Counted from the first letter of the stretch, positions 36,077-46,092 are shown. The stretch: 64,000 nt of DNA from AP-15 sp963703665 (GCA_963703665.1 CAVPFB010000003.1:186001-250000), one strand, 5' to 3'. A program made the numbers and translations. The notes: generated from the sequence alone by a model not told the origin.

Positions 36077-38320
36077 ATGGCGCGGACACCTTTGACGGGG
36101 TCCGGGGAGAAGCGAAAGCGCGCGCGAGGCGCGCTGCCTTCGGCGAGCGAAGTGACTGCGTTTATCCGTGAGAGCCCGTCGGCGGTCGGCAAGCGCGAGA
36201 TAGCCCGCGCTTTCGCAATCCCGCCCGGCGATCGGCCGGCGCTGCGCGACATGCTGCGCCAGATCGAGCGGTCGGGCGTCGTCGGCCGCGCCGCCAATCG
36301 GAGGCTCGTCGGCGCACCGCCGCTGCCTGAAATGACCGTCGTCGAGCGCTTCGGCATCGATGAGAACGGCGTTCCGCTGGCCCGCCCGGTCGTCTGGCCC
36401 GGGCCCGGGCCGGCTCCGGTTCTGCGGCTTGCCGAGCAGCCCGGCGAGGCGATCCCGGTCGGGGCCCGCGCCGCGGCGCGCCTGGTCACGCTCGACAATG
36501 GCGAGATCGAGGCGCGGGTGATCCGACGGCTCAATGAGGCGGGCGGCGGCGGCCGGGTCGTCGGCGTTTTTCGCAAAGAACGCGACGGTGGTCGGGTGGT
36601 GCCGGCCGATCGGCGCAACAAAACCGAATATCGGGTCGCCGCGCGCGAGGCTGCCGGCGCCGGTGACGACGAACTGGTGGTCGCCGAAGAACTGCCGGCC
36701 ACCCGGCTCGGGCCGGCGCGGGCGCGCGTCGTCGAGCGGCTCGGCCCGGCAGCCGACCCTCGTGCGATCAGCCTCTTGGCGATCGCCTCCTTTGACATCC
36801 CGACCGAGTTTCCGGCTGCCGCGATCGCCGAGGCCGAAGCGGCGCTGCCGGTAAGCCCGTCCGCGCGCACCGATCTGCGCGATTTGCCATTGGTCACGAT
36901 CGACGGCAGCGACGCGCGCGATTTCGACGACGCGGTCTGGGCCGAGCCCGATCCCGACGTCGAGTACCGCGGCGGCTGGCGTCTCGTCGTCGCGATCGCC
37001 GACGTCGCCTGGTATGTGCGGCCCGGCAGCGCCCTCGACCGCGAAGCCGAGCGGCGGGGCAATTCGGTCTATTTCCCCGATCGCGTCGTGCCGATGCTGC
37101 CCGAGGCCTTGTCGAACGAGCTGTGCTCGCTGAAGCCCGCGGTCGATCGCGCCTGCCTCGCCGTCGATCTGCGGATCGACGCCGCCGGCCATAAGCGCCG
37201 GCACCGCTTTATGCGTGCGGTCATGCGCTCGGCCGCGCGCCTCACCTATGAGGAAATCCAAGCCATCTGGGACGGCCATGGCGATCTCCCGGCGGCCGTG
37301 CCCCGACAAGCCGTGGCCTCGCTCTACGGCGCCTACGACGCCCTCGCCCGCGCGCGGGCCGCACGCGGCGCCCTGGATCTCGATATCCGCGAGGATCGGG
37401 TCGTGCTCGACGCCGAAGGACGGCCGGTGGCGGTCGTCCCCGCGATCAGGCTCGACAGCCATCGGCTGGTCGAGGAATTCATGATCCTCGCCAATGTCGC
37501 CGCCGCCGAGGAGCTCGAAGCGCGGCGCCGGCCCTGCATGTACCGCGTTCACGACGCACCCGATCCGGACAAGATCGCGACGTTGCGCGATTTCCTCGAC
37601 GAGCTCGGCGTCCCTGGGCTCGCCTTGGAGAAGGGTCAGGCGCTGAAGCCGGAGCTCTTCAACCGGCTGCTGCGCCGGGCCGAGGCTACTGCGGTGGCGC
37701 CGCTGGTCAACGATCTGGTGCTGCGCTGCCAGGCACAGGCCGCCTACAGCCCGGACAATATCGGCCATTTCGGGCTGGGGTTGCGCCGCTACGCTCATTT
37801 CACCTCGCCGATCCGACGCTATGCCGACCTCCTCGTCCATCGCGCGCTGATCGCCGGCGCCAATGCGGCGGGAAACGATTTCGGCGCCGGTGCATTGCCG
37901 CCGGAAATCGACCACGCCCGGATGGCGGCGGCCGGCGAGCACATTTCCGCGACCGAGCGGCGTGCGGCAGCGGCCGAGCGAGCCGCGATCGAGCGCTATC
38001 GTGCGACCCTCGTCGCCGACGCGGTCGGCGGCCTTTTCCCGGCTCGCATCAGCGGCGTCGCCGAATTCGGGCTGTTCGTCACCTTGACCGAAAGCGGCGC
38101 CACCGGGCTGGTCCCGATCTCGACCCTGCCCGGCGATTATTACGACCGCCACGAACAGGTGCCGCGGCTCGTCGGCCGGCGCTTTGGCCGGGTCTTTCGG
38201 CTGGGCGACGCGACGACCGTCCGGCTCGTCGAAGCCGATGCGATCGGCGGCCGGCTGCTGCTGCGGATTGAGGACGAGACAACCTTCCCACGCCGCGGCC
38301 GCGGCGGCCGCCGCGGTTGA
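36077..38320 (+). CDS. rnr: Ribonuclease R
   Basis: 747 aa; the ATG directly follows the topA TAA. Domains: basic helix-turn-helix N-terminus, cold-shock OB folds, RNB catalytic domain with DGSDARDFDDAVW (four metal-binding Asp) and FGLGLRRYAHFTSPIRRYAD, then the C-terminal S1 domain with SGVAEFGLFVTL. The tail is short and basic (RRGRGGRRG). It degrades structured RNA 3' to 5'. The topA-rnr order is typical of alphaproteobacteria. Confidence 0.95.
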   Translation: MARTPLTGSGEKRKRARGALPSASEVTAFIRESPSAVGKREIARAFAIPPGDRPALRDMLRQIERSGVVGRAANRRLVGAPPLPEMTVVERFGIDENGVPLARPVVWPGPGPAPVLRLAEQPGEAIPVGARAAARLVTLDNGEIEARVIRRLNEAGGGGRVVGVFRKERDGGRVVPADRRNKTEYRVAAREAAGAGDDELVVAEELPATRLGPARARVVERLGPAADPRAISLLAIASFDIPTEFPAAAIAEAEAALPVSPSARTDLRDLPLVTIDGSDARDFDDAVWAEPDPDVEYRGGWRLVVAIADVAWYVRPGSALDREAERRGNSVYFPDRVVPMLPEALSNELCSLKPAVDRACLAVDLRIDAAGHKRRHRFMRAVMRSAARLTYEEIQAIWDGHGDLPAAVPRQAVASLYGAYDALARARAARGALDLDIREDRVVLDAEGRPVAVVPAIRLDSHRLVEEFMILANVAAAEELEARRRPCMYRVHDAPDPDKIATLRDFLDELGVPGLALEKGQALKPELFNRLLRRAEATAVAPLVNDLVLRCQAQAAYSPDNIGHFGLGLRRYAHFTSPIRRYADLLVHRALIAGANAAGNDFGAGALPPEIDHARMAAAGEHISATERRAAAAERAAIERYRATLVADAVGGLFPARISGVAEFGLFVTLTESGATGLVPISTLPGDYYDRHEQVPRLVGRRFGRVFRLGDATTVRLVEADAIGGRLLLRIEDETTFPRRGRGGRRG

Positions 38321-38423
38321 TTGCGGGCCGGCGCCGATTTACCATGCCGCTCCCAACAGCGGGATTTCAGCCAAAGCTGGCGGGTCATCGGGCGGGTTGC
38401 CGCGAGGATTGGGGGGTTCCTCG

Positions 38424-40136
38424 ATGCCGATGTCATTGCGTCCGGCTGCTGTGCTCGCACCGGCGGGCCTCCTTGCCCTCCTTTTCCTTGTCGCCTTGCT
38501 GAGCGCCTGCGCGGAACGCCAGCCGCTGCCGGTCGACCCGACCGGGCGCTTGTTCGGGCGCGGGCTCGACCAGGTTGCCGATCTCTACATTGTCCCGGTG
38601 TCGAGCCGAATCCTCGCACTCGCCGCGGCGGCGCGCCTATCCCGACTCGATCCCAAATTCGCCGTGCTGGAAACGCCGGGGCCGGAGGACAAGACTGAGA
38701 TCGCGCTCGATTACGCCGGGCGCGAGGTCGCGACCTATCCGAACCCGTTGGCCGACGACCCGCACATCTGGGGCGAGTGGCTGGGCCAGATGCTGGCCGA
38801 CGCCAAGGCGACCTCCCCGACGCTCGCGGCACTGCCCGAGGACAGAATCGACGAGGCCCTGTTCGACGGAATCACCGGCGCGCTCGACCGCTTCTCTCGT
38901 TATGCTTCCCCCGACGCCGCCCGCGATCAGCGCGCCGCCCGCGACGGGTTCGGCGGGATCGGCGTCACCCTCGACCCATCCCCCGACCGGTTCCGCATCA
39001 TCAAAGTGATGCCGGGCGGACCTGCCGATCTTGCCGGCATCCGCGCCGGCGACACGATCGCGGCGATCGACGGCCGGCCGACCGCCGGCGATTCGCGCAC
39101 CGAGGTGACCCGCCTGCTGCGCGGCCCGGTATTGAGCCCGGTGACGATCGGCATCGACCGGCCCGGCATCGCCGAAACGCGCGATTACCAGCTGCAGCGC
39201 GTGCTGATCGTCGAGCCGACGGTGACATTGGCGCGCGACAATGGTATCGTCATCTTTCACATTTCGAGCTTCAACCAGGATACGACGCAGCAGCTCGTCG
39301 CTGATCTGCAATCGGCAGAGCGTGAGATGGGACCAATGCTGCGCGGCATCGTTCTCGATCTGCGCGGCGATCCGGGCGGGCTGCTCGACCAGGCGGTGAG
39401 CCTCGCCGACGTGTTCGTCGCCAAGGGTCCGATTGTGGCGACCATCGGGCGCAATCCCGCCAGCCGGCAGTTTTTCGAAGCGTCCGGCGACAGCGTTGCG
39501 CCGCGTCTGCCGATCGTCGTGCTGGTCAACGGCGGATCCGCTTCGGCCTCCGAGATCGTCGCGGCCGCCCTTCAAGACGCCGGGCGGGCGGTCGTGGTCG
39601 GCACCGCCTCTTACGGCAAGGGCACGGTGCAGACCGTCATGCGTCTTCCCAACAACGGCGAATTGACCTTGACCTGGGCGCAGCTGGTCTCGCCCGCCGG
39701 CTATCCGCTGAATGCGCACGGCGTCGTCCCTACCGTGTGCACCAGCGATCTCGGCGATGACAGCCGGGCGATGCAGACCGCGCTGCAACGGGCGAACGGA
39801 TCGTCGGCGCCGTCGCCGCTGACCGCCCGTCCGCGCGCCTCGCTCGACGATTCCGGCTGGGACCAGCTGCGCCGCTCCTGTCCGCCCCGGCTCGGCGACC
39901 GGACGATCGACGTAGCCGTGGCCGAACGCCTGTTGGCCGACCCCGCCCTCTACAGCCAGGCGGTGCACGTCATGACCGCGGCTTCGACCCTCGCGGCGCA
40001 GCCGATCGCCGCCCCTGCCGAGCCCGCCTCGACAGGGCCCGCGTCGACAGGGCCCGCCTTGACACAGCCCGCCTTGACAGGGCCCGCCTTGACAGGGGTC
40101 GAGGGATCGCTATCTTCGGGCTCACGCAATCCCTGA
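38424..40136 (+). CDS. S41-family C-terminal processing peptidase, lipoprotein, catalytically complete
   Basis: 570 aa from ATG 38424. The lipobox is LLSAC after a hydrophobic stretch, so it should be anchored in a membrane facing the periplasm. A PDZ domain has GGIGVTLDPSPDRFRIIKVM. The catalytic core has NGGSASASEIVAAALQD and GTASYGKGTVQTV; the Ser-Lys dyad is present with the usual 25-residue spacing. The C-terminus holds a Ser/Thr-Gly-Pro-Ala repeat. It probably trims envelope proteins. Neighbours: rnr upstream, rpmG downstream. Confidence 0.9.
   Translation: MPMSLRPAAVLAPAGLLALLFLVALLSACAERQPLPVDPTGRLFGRGLDQVADLYIVPVSSRILALAAAARLSRLDPKFAVLETPGPEDKTEIALDYAGREVATYPNPLADDPHIWGEWLGQMLADAKATSPTLAALPEDRIDEALFDGITGALDRFSRYASPDAARDQRAARDGFGGIGVTLDPSPDRFRIIKVMPGGPADLAGIRAGDTIAAIDGRPTAGDSRTEVTRLLRGPVLSPVTIGIDRPGIAETRDYQLQRVLIVEPTVTLARDNGIVIFHISSFNQDTTQQLVADLQSAEREMGPMLRGIVLDLRGDPGGLLDQAVSLADVFVAKGPIVATIGRNPASRQFFEASGDSVAPRLPIVVLVNGGSASASEIVAAALQDAGRAVVVGTASYGKGTVQTVMRLPNNGELTLTWAQLVSPAGYPLNAHGVVPTVCTSDLGDDSRAMQTALQRANGSSAPSPLTARPRASLDDSGWDQLRRSCPPRLGDRTIDVAVAERLLADPALYSQAVHVMTAASTLAAQPIAAPAEPASTGPASTGPALTQPALTGPALTGVEGSLSSGSRNP
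40024..40098 (+). repeat. 15-bp tandem repeat in the S41 gene
   Basis: Five imperfect copies of GCCTCGACAGGGCCC encode a pentapeptide of the form A-S/L-T-G/Q-P (STGPA register) at the C-terminus of the peptidase. Slippage here would change tail length without affecting the catalytic domain. Confidence 0.7.
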
Positions 40137-40152
40137 ACCTGGGGGTCTCTCT

Positions 40153-40320
40153 GTGGCCAAGACCAGCACCGTCCTGATCAAGCTCGTCAGCAGCGCCGAT
40201 ACCGGATTTTACTATGTGACAAAGAAGAACCCGCGGACCAAGACCGCGAAGCTCGAGCTGAAAAAGTTCGATCCGGTGGCGCGCAAGCACGTCCTCTTCA
40301 AGGAGGCAAAGATCAAATAG
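40153..40320 (+). CDS. rpmG: 50S ribosomal protein L33
   Basis: 55 aa, too short for many callers. GTG 40153 starts AKTSTVLIKLVSSADTGFYY; the rest reads VTKKNPRTKTAKLELKKFDP and ends HVLFKEAKIK. It has no CxxC pairs, so this is the zinc-free C-minus type expected in proteobacteria. It binds the large subunit near the E site. It is 16 bp after the S41 stop. Confidence 0.93.
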   Translation: MAKTSTVLIKLVSSADTGFYYVTKKNPRTKTAKLELKKFDPVARKHVLFKEAKIK

Positions 40321-40411
40321 CGTTATCCGGCACCGAAACCGACGCGACGGCGCCTGCTCCACACCGGGGCGGCGCTGGGACGCGACGATCGAACGCCCGA
40401 ACGCGCCCTCA

Positions 40412-41383
40412 TCAACGCAGCGCCTCGAAGAAAGCCACCATCTGTCGGCGCTGTGTCGCATCCGGCAGCGGCCCCCTTCCCGCGGCGAGATTGTCGGCCA
40501 TATGCGCGGGGCTGCTGGTGCCGGGGATGACCGCGGTCACCGCCGGATTGCCGAGCAGGTACTTCAGGAAAAACTGTCCCCAGCTGGCGGCGCCGAACTC
40601 GGCAGCCCATGGCGGCAGCTGCTGGTTGCGCACCGCCCGGAACAGCCGGTTGCGGGCGTAAGGCAAGTCGGTCAGCACGGCCGCGCCGATGTCGGCCGCC
40701 GCCGGGATTACCCGCTCCTCGGCCCCACGGTCGGCGAGCGAATAATCGACCTGCACGAAATCCGGCTTCTGTCGCCGGAGCACGGCTTCGACAGCATCGA
40801 AATCGCCGTCAAACGACGTTGTTATCCCGACGTACCGGCAGAGGCCCTGCGCCTGCCAGTCGCGCAGCATCGCCAGATCCTGGTTGGCATCGCCGACATT
40901 GTGGAGCTGCATCAGATCGACCCGGCCGGTGCGCAGCCGCTGCAACGAGGCGCGAAGCTCAGCCGGGCCGGTGCTGCGGTCGTAAGTCTCGAGCTTGGTC
41001 GCGAGAAAGACTCGGCCTCTGAGCCCGGCGGCGGCGACGAGATCGCCGACAACGCTCTCCGCGGTTCCATAGGAGGGGGCCGTGTCGATCAGCTTGCCGC
41101 CGCCCGAGACCAGGGTCTCGATGACTGCGGCGCAGGCCTTGCGCCCGGCCGGGTCGTCATCGACATCGAAGACATCGGCGGTGCCGAGCCCGACTGCGGG
41201 CAGTCCCTCGCCCGAATGCGGGATCGGCCGCACGATCATCGGCGCAGCGCCCACCGCGGCGGGCAGCGTCCGCCCGGGCGGCCGTCGCCGGCCCCACGGC
41301 GCGCTCCATCCTCCCCCGGCGAGACCCGCGGCGAGCGTCAGCATCCGGCGCCGGGACGGCAGATGATCGAAACTCGGATCCAT
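40412..41383 (-). CDS. Exported aldo/keto reductase-family protein
   Basis: 323 aa; ATG 41383 follows GGGAGG. The N-terminus has SRRRMLTLAAGLAGG, a twin-arginine-like signal, so export in folded form is likely. The TIM barrel has KLIDTAPSYGTAESVVG, with the catalytic Asp and Tyr positions, then FLATKLETYD (Lys) and LMQLHNVGD (His). All four AKR tetrad residues seem to be present. The C-terminal YLLGNPAVTAVIPGTSSPAH is typical. Substrate unknown; a periplasmic NADPH-dependent enzyme would be odd unless cofactor is loaded before export. Confidence 0.85.
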   Translation of the reverse strand: MDPSFDHLPSRRRMLTLAAGLAGGGWSAPWGRRRPPGRTLPAAVGAAPMIVRPIPHSGEGLPAVGLGTADVFDVDDDPAGRKACAAVIETLVSGGGKLIDTAPSYGTAESVVGDLVAAAGLRGRVFLATKLETYDRSTGPAELRASLQRLRTGRVDLMQLHNVGDANQDLAMLRDWQAQGLCRYVGITTSFDGDFDAVEAVLRRQKPDFVQVDYSLADRGAEERVIPAAADIGAAVLTDLPYARNRLFRAVRNQQLPPWAAEFGAASWGQFFLKYLLGNPAVTAVIPGTSSPAHMADNLAAGRGPLPDATQRRQMVAFFEALR

Positions 41384-41472
41384 CGCTCGCCTCCCATTTG
41401 AGATCACGGCTTTGACCGGGCGGCCCCGCCATGCAATGATGCCTCGATCCACATAAACGAGCGGAGGCCGCC

Positions 41473-42166
41473 GTGGCAAAATACATGCTGGTCAGCTTCA
41501 AGACATGCCCCTGGGTGCAGCGTTCGGCGATCGTGCTGCGCGAAAAGAACACCGAATTCGAGCTGCGCCACATCGAGTCCGACAACCGGCCCGACTGGTT
41601 TCTGGCGATCTCGCCGCACAAGAAGGTCCCGGTGCTGCGCATCGACGACCGCGTGTCGCTGTTCGAGTTCGAATGCGATCAACGAGTATCTCGACGAAAC
41701 CATCGCGCCGCGGCTGCATCCCGAGGACGCGGTCGAGCGCGCGCTGAACCGCGCCTGGACCGATTATGTGCCGAGCTTTGCCAGCACCGTGACCGCGACC
41801 GCCTACGCCGACACCGAAGAAGATTACAACAAGGCGGCGGCCGGCATCCCGGTGCCGTTCGAGCGGCTCGAAAAGGCGCTCGAAAAGCAGGGCGGCGGCC
41901 CGTTTTTCAACGGCGAGAAATATTCGCTGGTGGACGCCGCCTATGCGCCGTTCCTGCAGCGCTATTTCTTCCTCGACCGGGTCAAAAAGCTCGGCCACAT
42001 CGAGAACTACCCGCGGCTCAAGGCCTGGAGCGAAGCGCTGATGAAGCGACCCTCGACCCATTCCTTCCCGGCCGCCGAGTTCGAGGCGATGTATCGGGAC
42101 GGCCTGAAGCGACGCAACAAGTGGGTGTCGCGCTTTGTCGAACCGACACGGGCCGCGGCCGAGTAG
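41473..42166 (+). CDS. Glutathione S-transferase family protein (one frame break)
   Basis: 230 aa after repair. The thioredoxin-like N-domain has MLVSFKTCPWVQRSAIVLRE, with Cys in CPWV suggesting an omega- or lambda-like GST that forms a mixed disulfide. The cis-Pro region is KKVPVLRIDD. At about 41669 an extra T (GAG-T-TCG) hides the glutathione-binding ESNAINEYLDE. The helical C-domain ends SRFVEPTRAAAE. A role in glutathione-dependent reduction is more likely than conjugation. Confidence 0.85.
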
Positions 42167-42246
42167 CCCGGCCGCACCCTCGCTCCTGCCAGCCCCCGGC
42201 GGACCGGCCGATCGTGCCGCCGGCGGGCGAGGCAGGATGGCGGTCG

Positions 42247-42322
42247 TGGTGAGCCCGCCGGGATTCGAACCCGGGACCTACTGATTAAAAGTCAGTTGCT
42301 CTACCGGCTGAGCTACAGGCTC
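42247..42322 (-). tRNA. tRNA-Lys (UUU)
   Basis: 76 nt including an encoded CCA. The acceptor stem GAGCCTG pairs with CGGGCTC (one G-U), discriminator A. The anticodon loop is CTTTTAA with anticodon TTT. The T arm has GGTTCGAATC. It lies between the GST and the LLM oxidoreductase genes on the opposite strand. Confidence 0.95.
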
Positions 42323-42599
42323 TGTGAAGCGGCAGCACCATAAAAGGCGGATACCGGCCGGTCAATCGGCCGCTGCGCCCCCGCTCGTTTCGTACGGAAC
42401 CCCACGCTTGCCTCCGCTGCTGCAGCCATCCCGCCGTAGGCTGGGATCGATCGCAGGCGTAGGCACCGGCCTTCGCCGGTGTGGTGGGCGCTATCGGTCA
42501 CAAGTGATCCACCAGTTCAGCGCAGTCGGGCCGCGCGGCGGCGAGCTGGCGGCACCGGCCGGCGGACGCCGCCGCCACAACATGTTCGAGGAGGGTGCC
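42323..42599. other. 277-bp segment upstream of the LLM gene
   Basis: No gene is credible here. It should contain the promoter of tRNA-Lys (reading left) and that of the LLM oxidoreductase (reading right). Short inverted repeats such as CCGGCCGG near 42355 are present. Confidence 0.3.
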
Positions 42600-43566
42600 A
42601 TGCCGCGAAACGTCGCCGTCGGGCTCGGCCTGATGGAGTTTCCGTTCGACAGCATCGCCGGCTATTGGCGCTGGGTCGATTTGTGCGAAGCGGGCGGCGT
42701 CGATTCGCTGTGGCAGACCGACCGCATGATCAGCCATGAGCCGATCCTCGAATGCATGAGCGTGATGGCGGCGCTGGCCGGCCGCACCCGGCGCATCAAA
42801 TTCGGGGTCAACGTGCTGTCCCTGGCGTTCCGCGACCCGGTGCTGCTGGCCAAGCAGTGCGCCACGATCGACGTGTTGTCCGAGGGGCGGCTGTTGCCGG
42901 CTTTCGGCATCGGCAGCCCGCTCGCCCCGGAATGGCGCACCTTCAATCTCGACACCAAGACCCGCGGCCGCAAGACCGATGAGGGGCTCGAAATCATCCG
43001 CCGGCTGTGGGCCGAGGACACGGTCGATTTCGAGGGCGTCCATTACCGGCTCATCGGGCGCCTCGATCAGCCCCAAGCCGGTGCAGCCCGACCTGCCGAT
43101 GTGGATCGGCGGCTCGACCCCGGCGGCGGTCCGGCGCACCGCGCGTTTTGGCACCGGCTGGCAGGCGGGCGGCGAGACCCCCGAAGACATCGGCGCCGTC
43201 GTCGCCGCGATCCGCGAGGCCGCCATCGCAGAAGGCAGGCCGATCGACGACGACCATTACGGCGCCGGCATCGCGTTTCGCTTCGGCCGGCCCGACGACC
43301 CCGCTCTCGAACGGCTGTTCGAGGCCTATCGCAAGCGCACCGGCCGCGACCCGCAAAAGCATTTCGCGATCGGCGATGCGGAGGCGATCGTCGCGCGCAT
43401 CGCCGCTTATGTCGAGGCCGGGATCTCGAAATTCATCCTGCGCCCGGCGGCGCGCGGCGACGCTGAGTTGCTGGCGCAGACCCGACGCCTGGTCGAGGAG
43501 GTATTGCCGCTGGTCGCCGCGCGCTGGCCGAGGGCCAAGAAGCTCGCTGCGGCCGTCGCCGCGTGA
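42600..43566 (+). CDS. LLM-class flavin-dependent oxidoreductase (one frame break)
   Basis: 321 aa after repair; ATG 42600 follows GGAGGGTGCC. The luciferase-like barrel is shown by GLGLMEFPFDSIAGYWRWVD, GRTRRIKFGVNVLSLAFRDP and DVLSEGRLLPAFGIGSP. Near 43053 one extra A (CTC-A-TCG) breaks the frame before ASISPKPVQPDLPMWIGGST, the conserved mid-domain. Members use FMN or F420; which one is not readable. Its stop overlaps the next start (GTGA). Confidence 0.87.
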
Positions 43567-44267
43567 GTGCTGTGACCGGCGCCGAGGGGCTGCGCGGCCT
43601 CCGCGCCTGCGTGTTCGACGCCTACGGCACCTTGTTCGATTTCGCCTCGGCCGCCGCTGCGCTGCGCCGACGCGCTCGGCGACGCGGCCCCACGCCTCGC
43701 GGCGCTGTGGCGCGACAAGCAGCTGCAATACACGTGGCTGCGCGCGCTGCAGGGCCGCCACGCCGATTTCTGGCAGGTGACCGGCGACGCGCTCGATTTC
43801 GCGCTCGAGACGCTCGGCCTCTCCGAGCCGGCCTGCGCGAGCGGCTGATGCAGCTCTATCTGACGCTCGATGCCTATCCCGAGGTCGCCGGACGTGCTGC
43901 GCCGGTTGCGCGCCGCCGGGATCGCCGACCGCGATCCTGTCGAACGGCACGCCCGGCGATGCTCGCCGCCGCGGTCGACGCATGCCGGGCTCGACGGGCG
44001 CTGTTCGACCATGTGCTGTCGGTCGAAGCAGGTCGGCGTCTACAAGCCGCACCCGCGCGTCTACCAGCTCGCCTGCGACCGGCTCGGCCTCGCCGCCGAG
44101 GCGATCGCCTTCGTGTCGTCGAACGGCTGGGACGCCTGGGCCGCCTCGGCCTTCGGCATGCGGGCCGTCTGGTGCAACCGTCGGGCCAGCCGCGCGAGCG
44201 GCTCCCCGGCGCTCCGGATCGCGAAATCCGTTCGCTCGCCGAATTGCCGGCGCGGTTTGCGGTCTGA
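43563..44267 (+). CDS. Haloacid dehalogenase, type II (about nine frame breaks)
   Basis: About 231 aa after repair. The HAD nucleophile motif is FDAYGTLFDF (first Asp). Then AALWRDKQLQYTWLRALQGR is the type II cap signature. ILSNGTP (motif II) and KPHPRVYQLA (motif III Lys) follow, with FVSSNGWDAWAA as motif IV. Frame changes occur near 43670, 43838, 43882, 43927, 43957, 43980, 44010, 44035 and 44180; they sum to zero so both ends share one frame. Type II enzymes turn L-2-haloacids into D-2-hydroxyacids. Translation is coupled to the LLM gene by GTGA. Confidence 0.8.
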   Translation: MSAVTGAEGLRGLRACVFDAYGTLFDFASAAAALRRRARRRGPTPRGAVARQAAAIHVAARAAGPPRRFLAGDRRRARFRARDARPLRAGLRERLMQLYLTLDAYPEVAGRAAPVARRRDRRPRSCRTARPAMLAAAVDACRARRALFDHVLSVEAGRRLQAAPARLPARLRPARPRRRGDRLRVVERLGRLGRLGLRHAGRLVQPSGQPRERLPGAPDREIRSLAELPARFAV

Positions 44268-44485
44268 CCGGCTCAGCCGGAATGGGCCGCGAATGTGGCC
44301 CGAAATGCCTTCACGCGGTAACATTCGAGCGCTTCGGAGAGAAAGACTTGTTCTCGGCGGCGACCGAAAAAACGGATAAAGAACACGCGATCGGAGGTTC
44401 AACACCAATCTGCCAGCGTCGGTGATGCCCCGTACCATAAAATGCCGCAGGTGCCGCACATCTCTGTCTGTGTAACTGATTAGGG

Positions 44486-45227
44486 CTATGTTAAGCGGCC
44501 GATCAGAGCCTGTGCCGCAGCAGGCGCGCGGATTTTGGCGCCGTTGATGAAATAGACGAAGCAGTCGCGGCCAGCGGCGCGCCAGTCGCGGGCGCGAGCG
44601 GCCCAGGCATCGAGCGCCTCCGGCGGATAGCCGGCGGGCTCCTCCAGCACGCAGCGGCGCAAACGGGCATAGACGAAATCAGCGGTGATCTCGTCGAGCA
44701 GCGGGTATTTTTCGTCGTCGACCAGCGCCAGCGCGACGCCATGCTGCCGCAGCAGCGCGGGGAAGGCGGGCACGGCAAAGCTCGGATGCCGCACCTCGAC
44801 AACATGGCGCAGGGAGCGGCCTTCGACCTCGGGCGGCAGCAGCGCCAGAAAGGACGCAAAGGCTTGTTCATCAAAGCGCAGGAACGGGGCGAACTGCCAC
44901 AGGATCGGGCCGAGCTTGCTCGCCCAGCTCGAAGACGCCGCTGGCGAAGAACCGTTCGAGCGACGGGCCGGCGGTCGCCAAATCGCGGCGGTGCGTGACA
45001 AAGCGCGGGCCTTTGAGCGAGAACATGAAATCGTCCGGGGTCTCGTCGTGCCAGCGGCGAAAGCTCGCCGGCTTCTGCGAGCCGTAAAAGGTACCGTTGA
45101 TCTCGATCGCTGTGAGCTGCCGGCTGGCATGGGAGAGCTCGCGCGCCTGGGTCAGCCGCGGCGGGTAGAACGTCCCGCGCCACGGCGCGAACACCCAGCC
45201 GCCGATGCCGACGCGGATGGTGCTCAT
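44486..45227 (-). CDS. DUF72-family protein (one frame break)
   Basis: 246 aa after repair. TIM-barrel DUF72 signatures are IRVGIGGWVFAPWRGTFYP, EINGTFYGSQKPASFRRW and PDDFMFSLKGPRFVTH. After an extra G near 44923 (GGC-G-AGC), SKLGPILWQFAPFLRFDEQ, VVEVRHPSF and FVYFINGAKI complete it. The biochemical role is unknown. Its ATG overlaps the bluB stop (ATGA). Confidence 0.85.
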
Positions 45228-45865
45228 CGTCGGATCAGGAACGAATGCGCCGGGCGCCGCTCGTCCCATCCCGCGGTTTCGAGCAGCGGCACGTCGTCCT
45301 CTTCCGCCGGATAACCCAGGCAAAAGTAGCCGATCAACTTCCAGGTTGCGGACACCGCGAGGATCTCCGCCATTTCGCACGGATCGAGGATCGACACCCA
45401 GCCCATGCCGATCCCCTCGGCGCGCGCTGCCAGCCACAAGGTGTGCGTCGCGGCGACCGCCGAATAATCGGCCATCTCGGGCATCGTATGGCGCCCGAGG
45501 CCGTGCCCCTGCAGCGTCGCCCGGTCGACGAAGACGGCGAGATGGCAGGGGGCCTCGTCGAGCCCGGCGAGCTTCAGCCGCGAGTAACGCGCAGCGCGCT
45601 CGGGGGCCTGGGAGGCGAGGGCGACGGCGTTGGCGGCGATGAAATTGCGGCGGACCCCAGCGCGCCGCGCCGGATCGTCGACCAGGACGAACCGCCACGG
45701 CTGGCTGAGCCCGACCGAGGGCGCCAGGGACGCCAGCTCGATCAGCCGCTCGACCGCGCCCGGCCTCAGCGGCTCGGGGCGGAACCGCCGCGCGTCGCGC
45801 CGCCAGGTCAACAGCGCGCTCAGCTGGGCGCGGAACGCGTCGTCGAAGGCGGGCGGTGACTGCAT
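45224..45865 (-). CDS. bluB: 5,6-dimethylbenzimidazole synthase
   Basis: 213 aa; ATG 45865 (MQSPPAFDD). WRRDARRFRPEPLRPGAVER, LAPSVGLSQPWRFVLVDDP and GIGMGWVSILDP are diagnostic for BluB within the nitroreductase superfamily. It cannibalises reduced FMN with O2 to make the lower ligand of vitamin B12. No cobalamin riboswitch is visible upstream and no other B12 gene is nearby. Confidence 0.88.
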   Translation of the reverse strand: MQSPPAFDDAFRAQLSALLTWRRDARRFRPEPLRPGAVERLIELASLAPSVGLSQPWRFVLVDDPARRAGVRRNFIAANAVALASQAPERAARYSRLKLAGLDEAPCHLAVFVDRATLQGHGLGRHTMPEMADYSAVAATHTLWLAARAEGIGMGWVSILDPCEMAEILAVSATWKLIGYFCLGYPAEEDDVPLLETAGWDERRPAHSFLIRR

Positions 45866-46016
45866 CTGGCGCTCGTGCGAACCGGTCCCTGTGTCGATCG
45901 GAGTGCTGTGCTCGGGTCGAGAGAATGTCGCTCGATGCGGCGGTCTCGCCGCTGCCGACGACGCGCATTGATTTATGTCGCCCGGCGCTCTAGATGCAAG
46001 CGCCCGCCTCGCTCGC

Positions 46017-46092
46017 GTCCCCATCGTCTAGAGGCCCAGGACATCGCCCTTTCACGGCGGTAACAGGGGTTCGAATCCCCTTGGGGACGCCA
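46017..46092 (+). tRNA. tRNA-Glu (UUC)
   Basis: 76 nt with encoded CCA. The acceptor stem GTCCCCA pairs with TGGGGAC, discriminator G. The anticodon loop CTTTCAC gives anticodon TTC. The T arm has GGTTCGAATC. It lies between divergent bluB and the CaiB gene. Confidence 0.95.

Noticed and set aside
40024..40098. CRISPR-like array
   Set aside because: The 15-bp units are directly adjacent without spacers and lie in frame inside a coding sequence. No other regularly spaced repeats were seen in the window.
45866..46016. Cobalamin riboswitch upstream of bluB
   Set aside because: No B12-box-like sequence or suitable paired elements were found in the 150 bp upstream.
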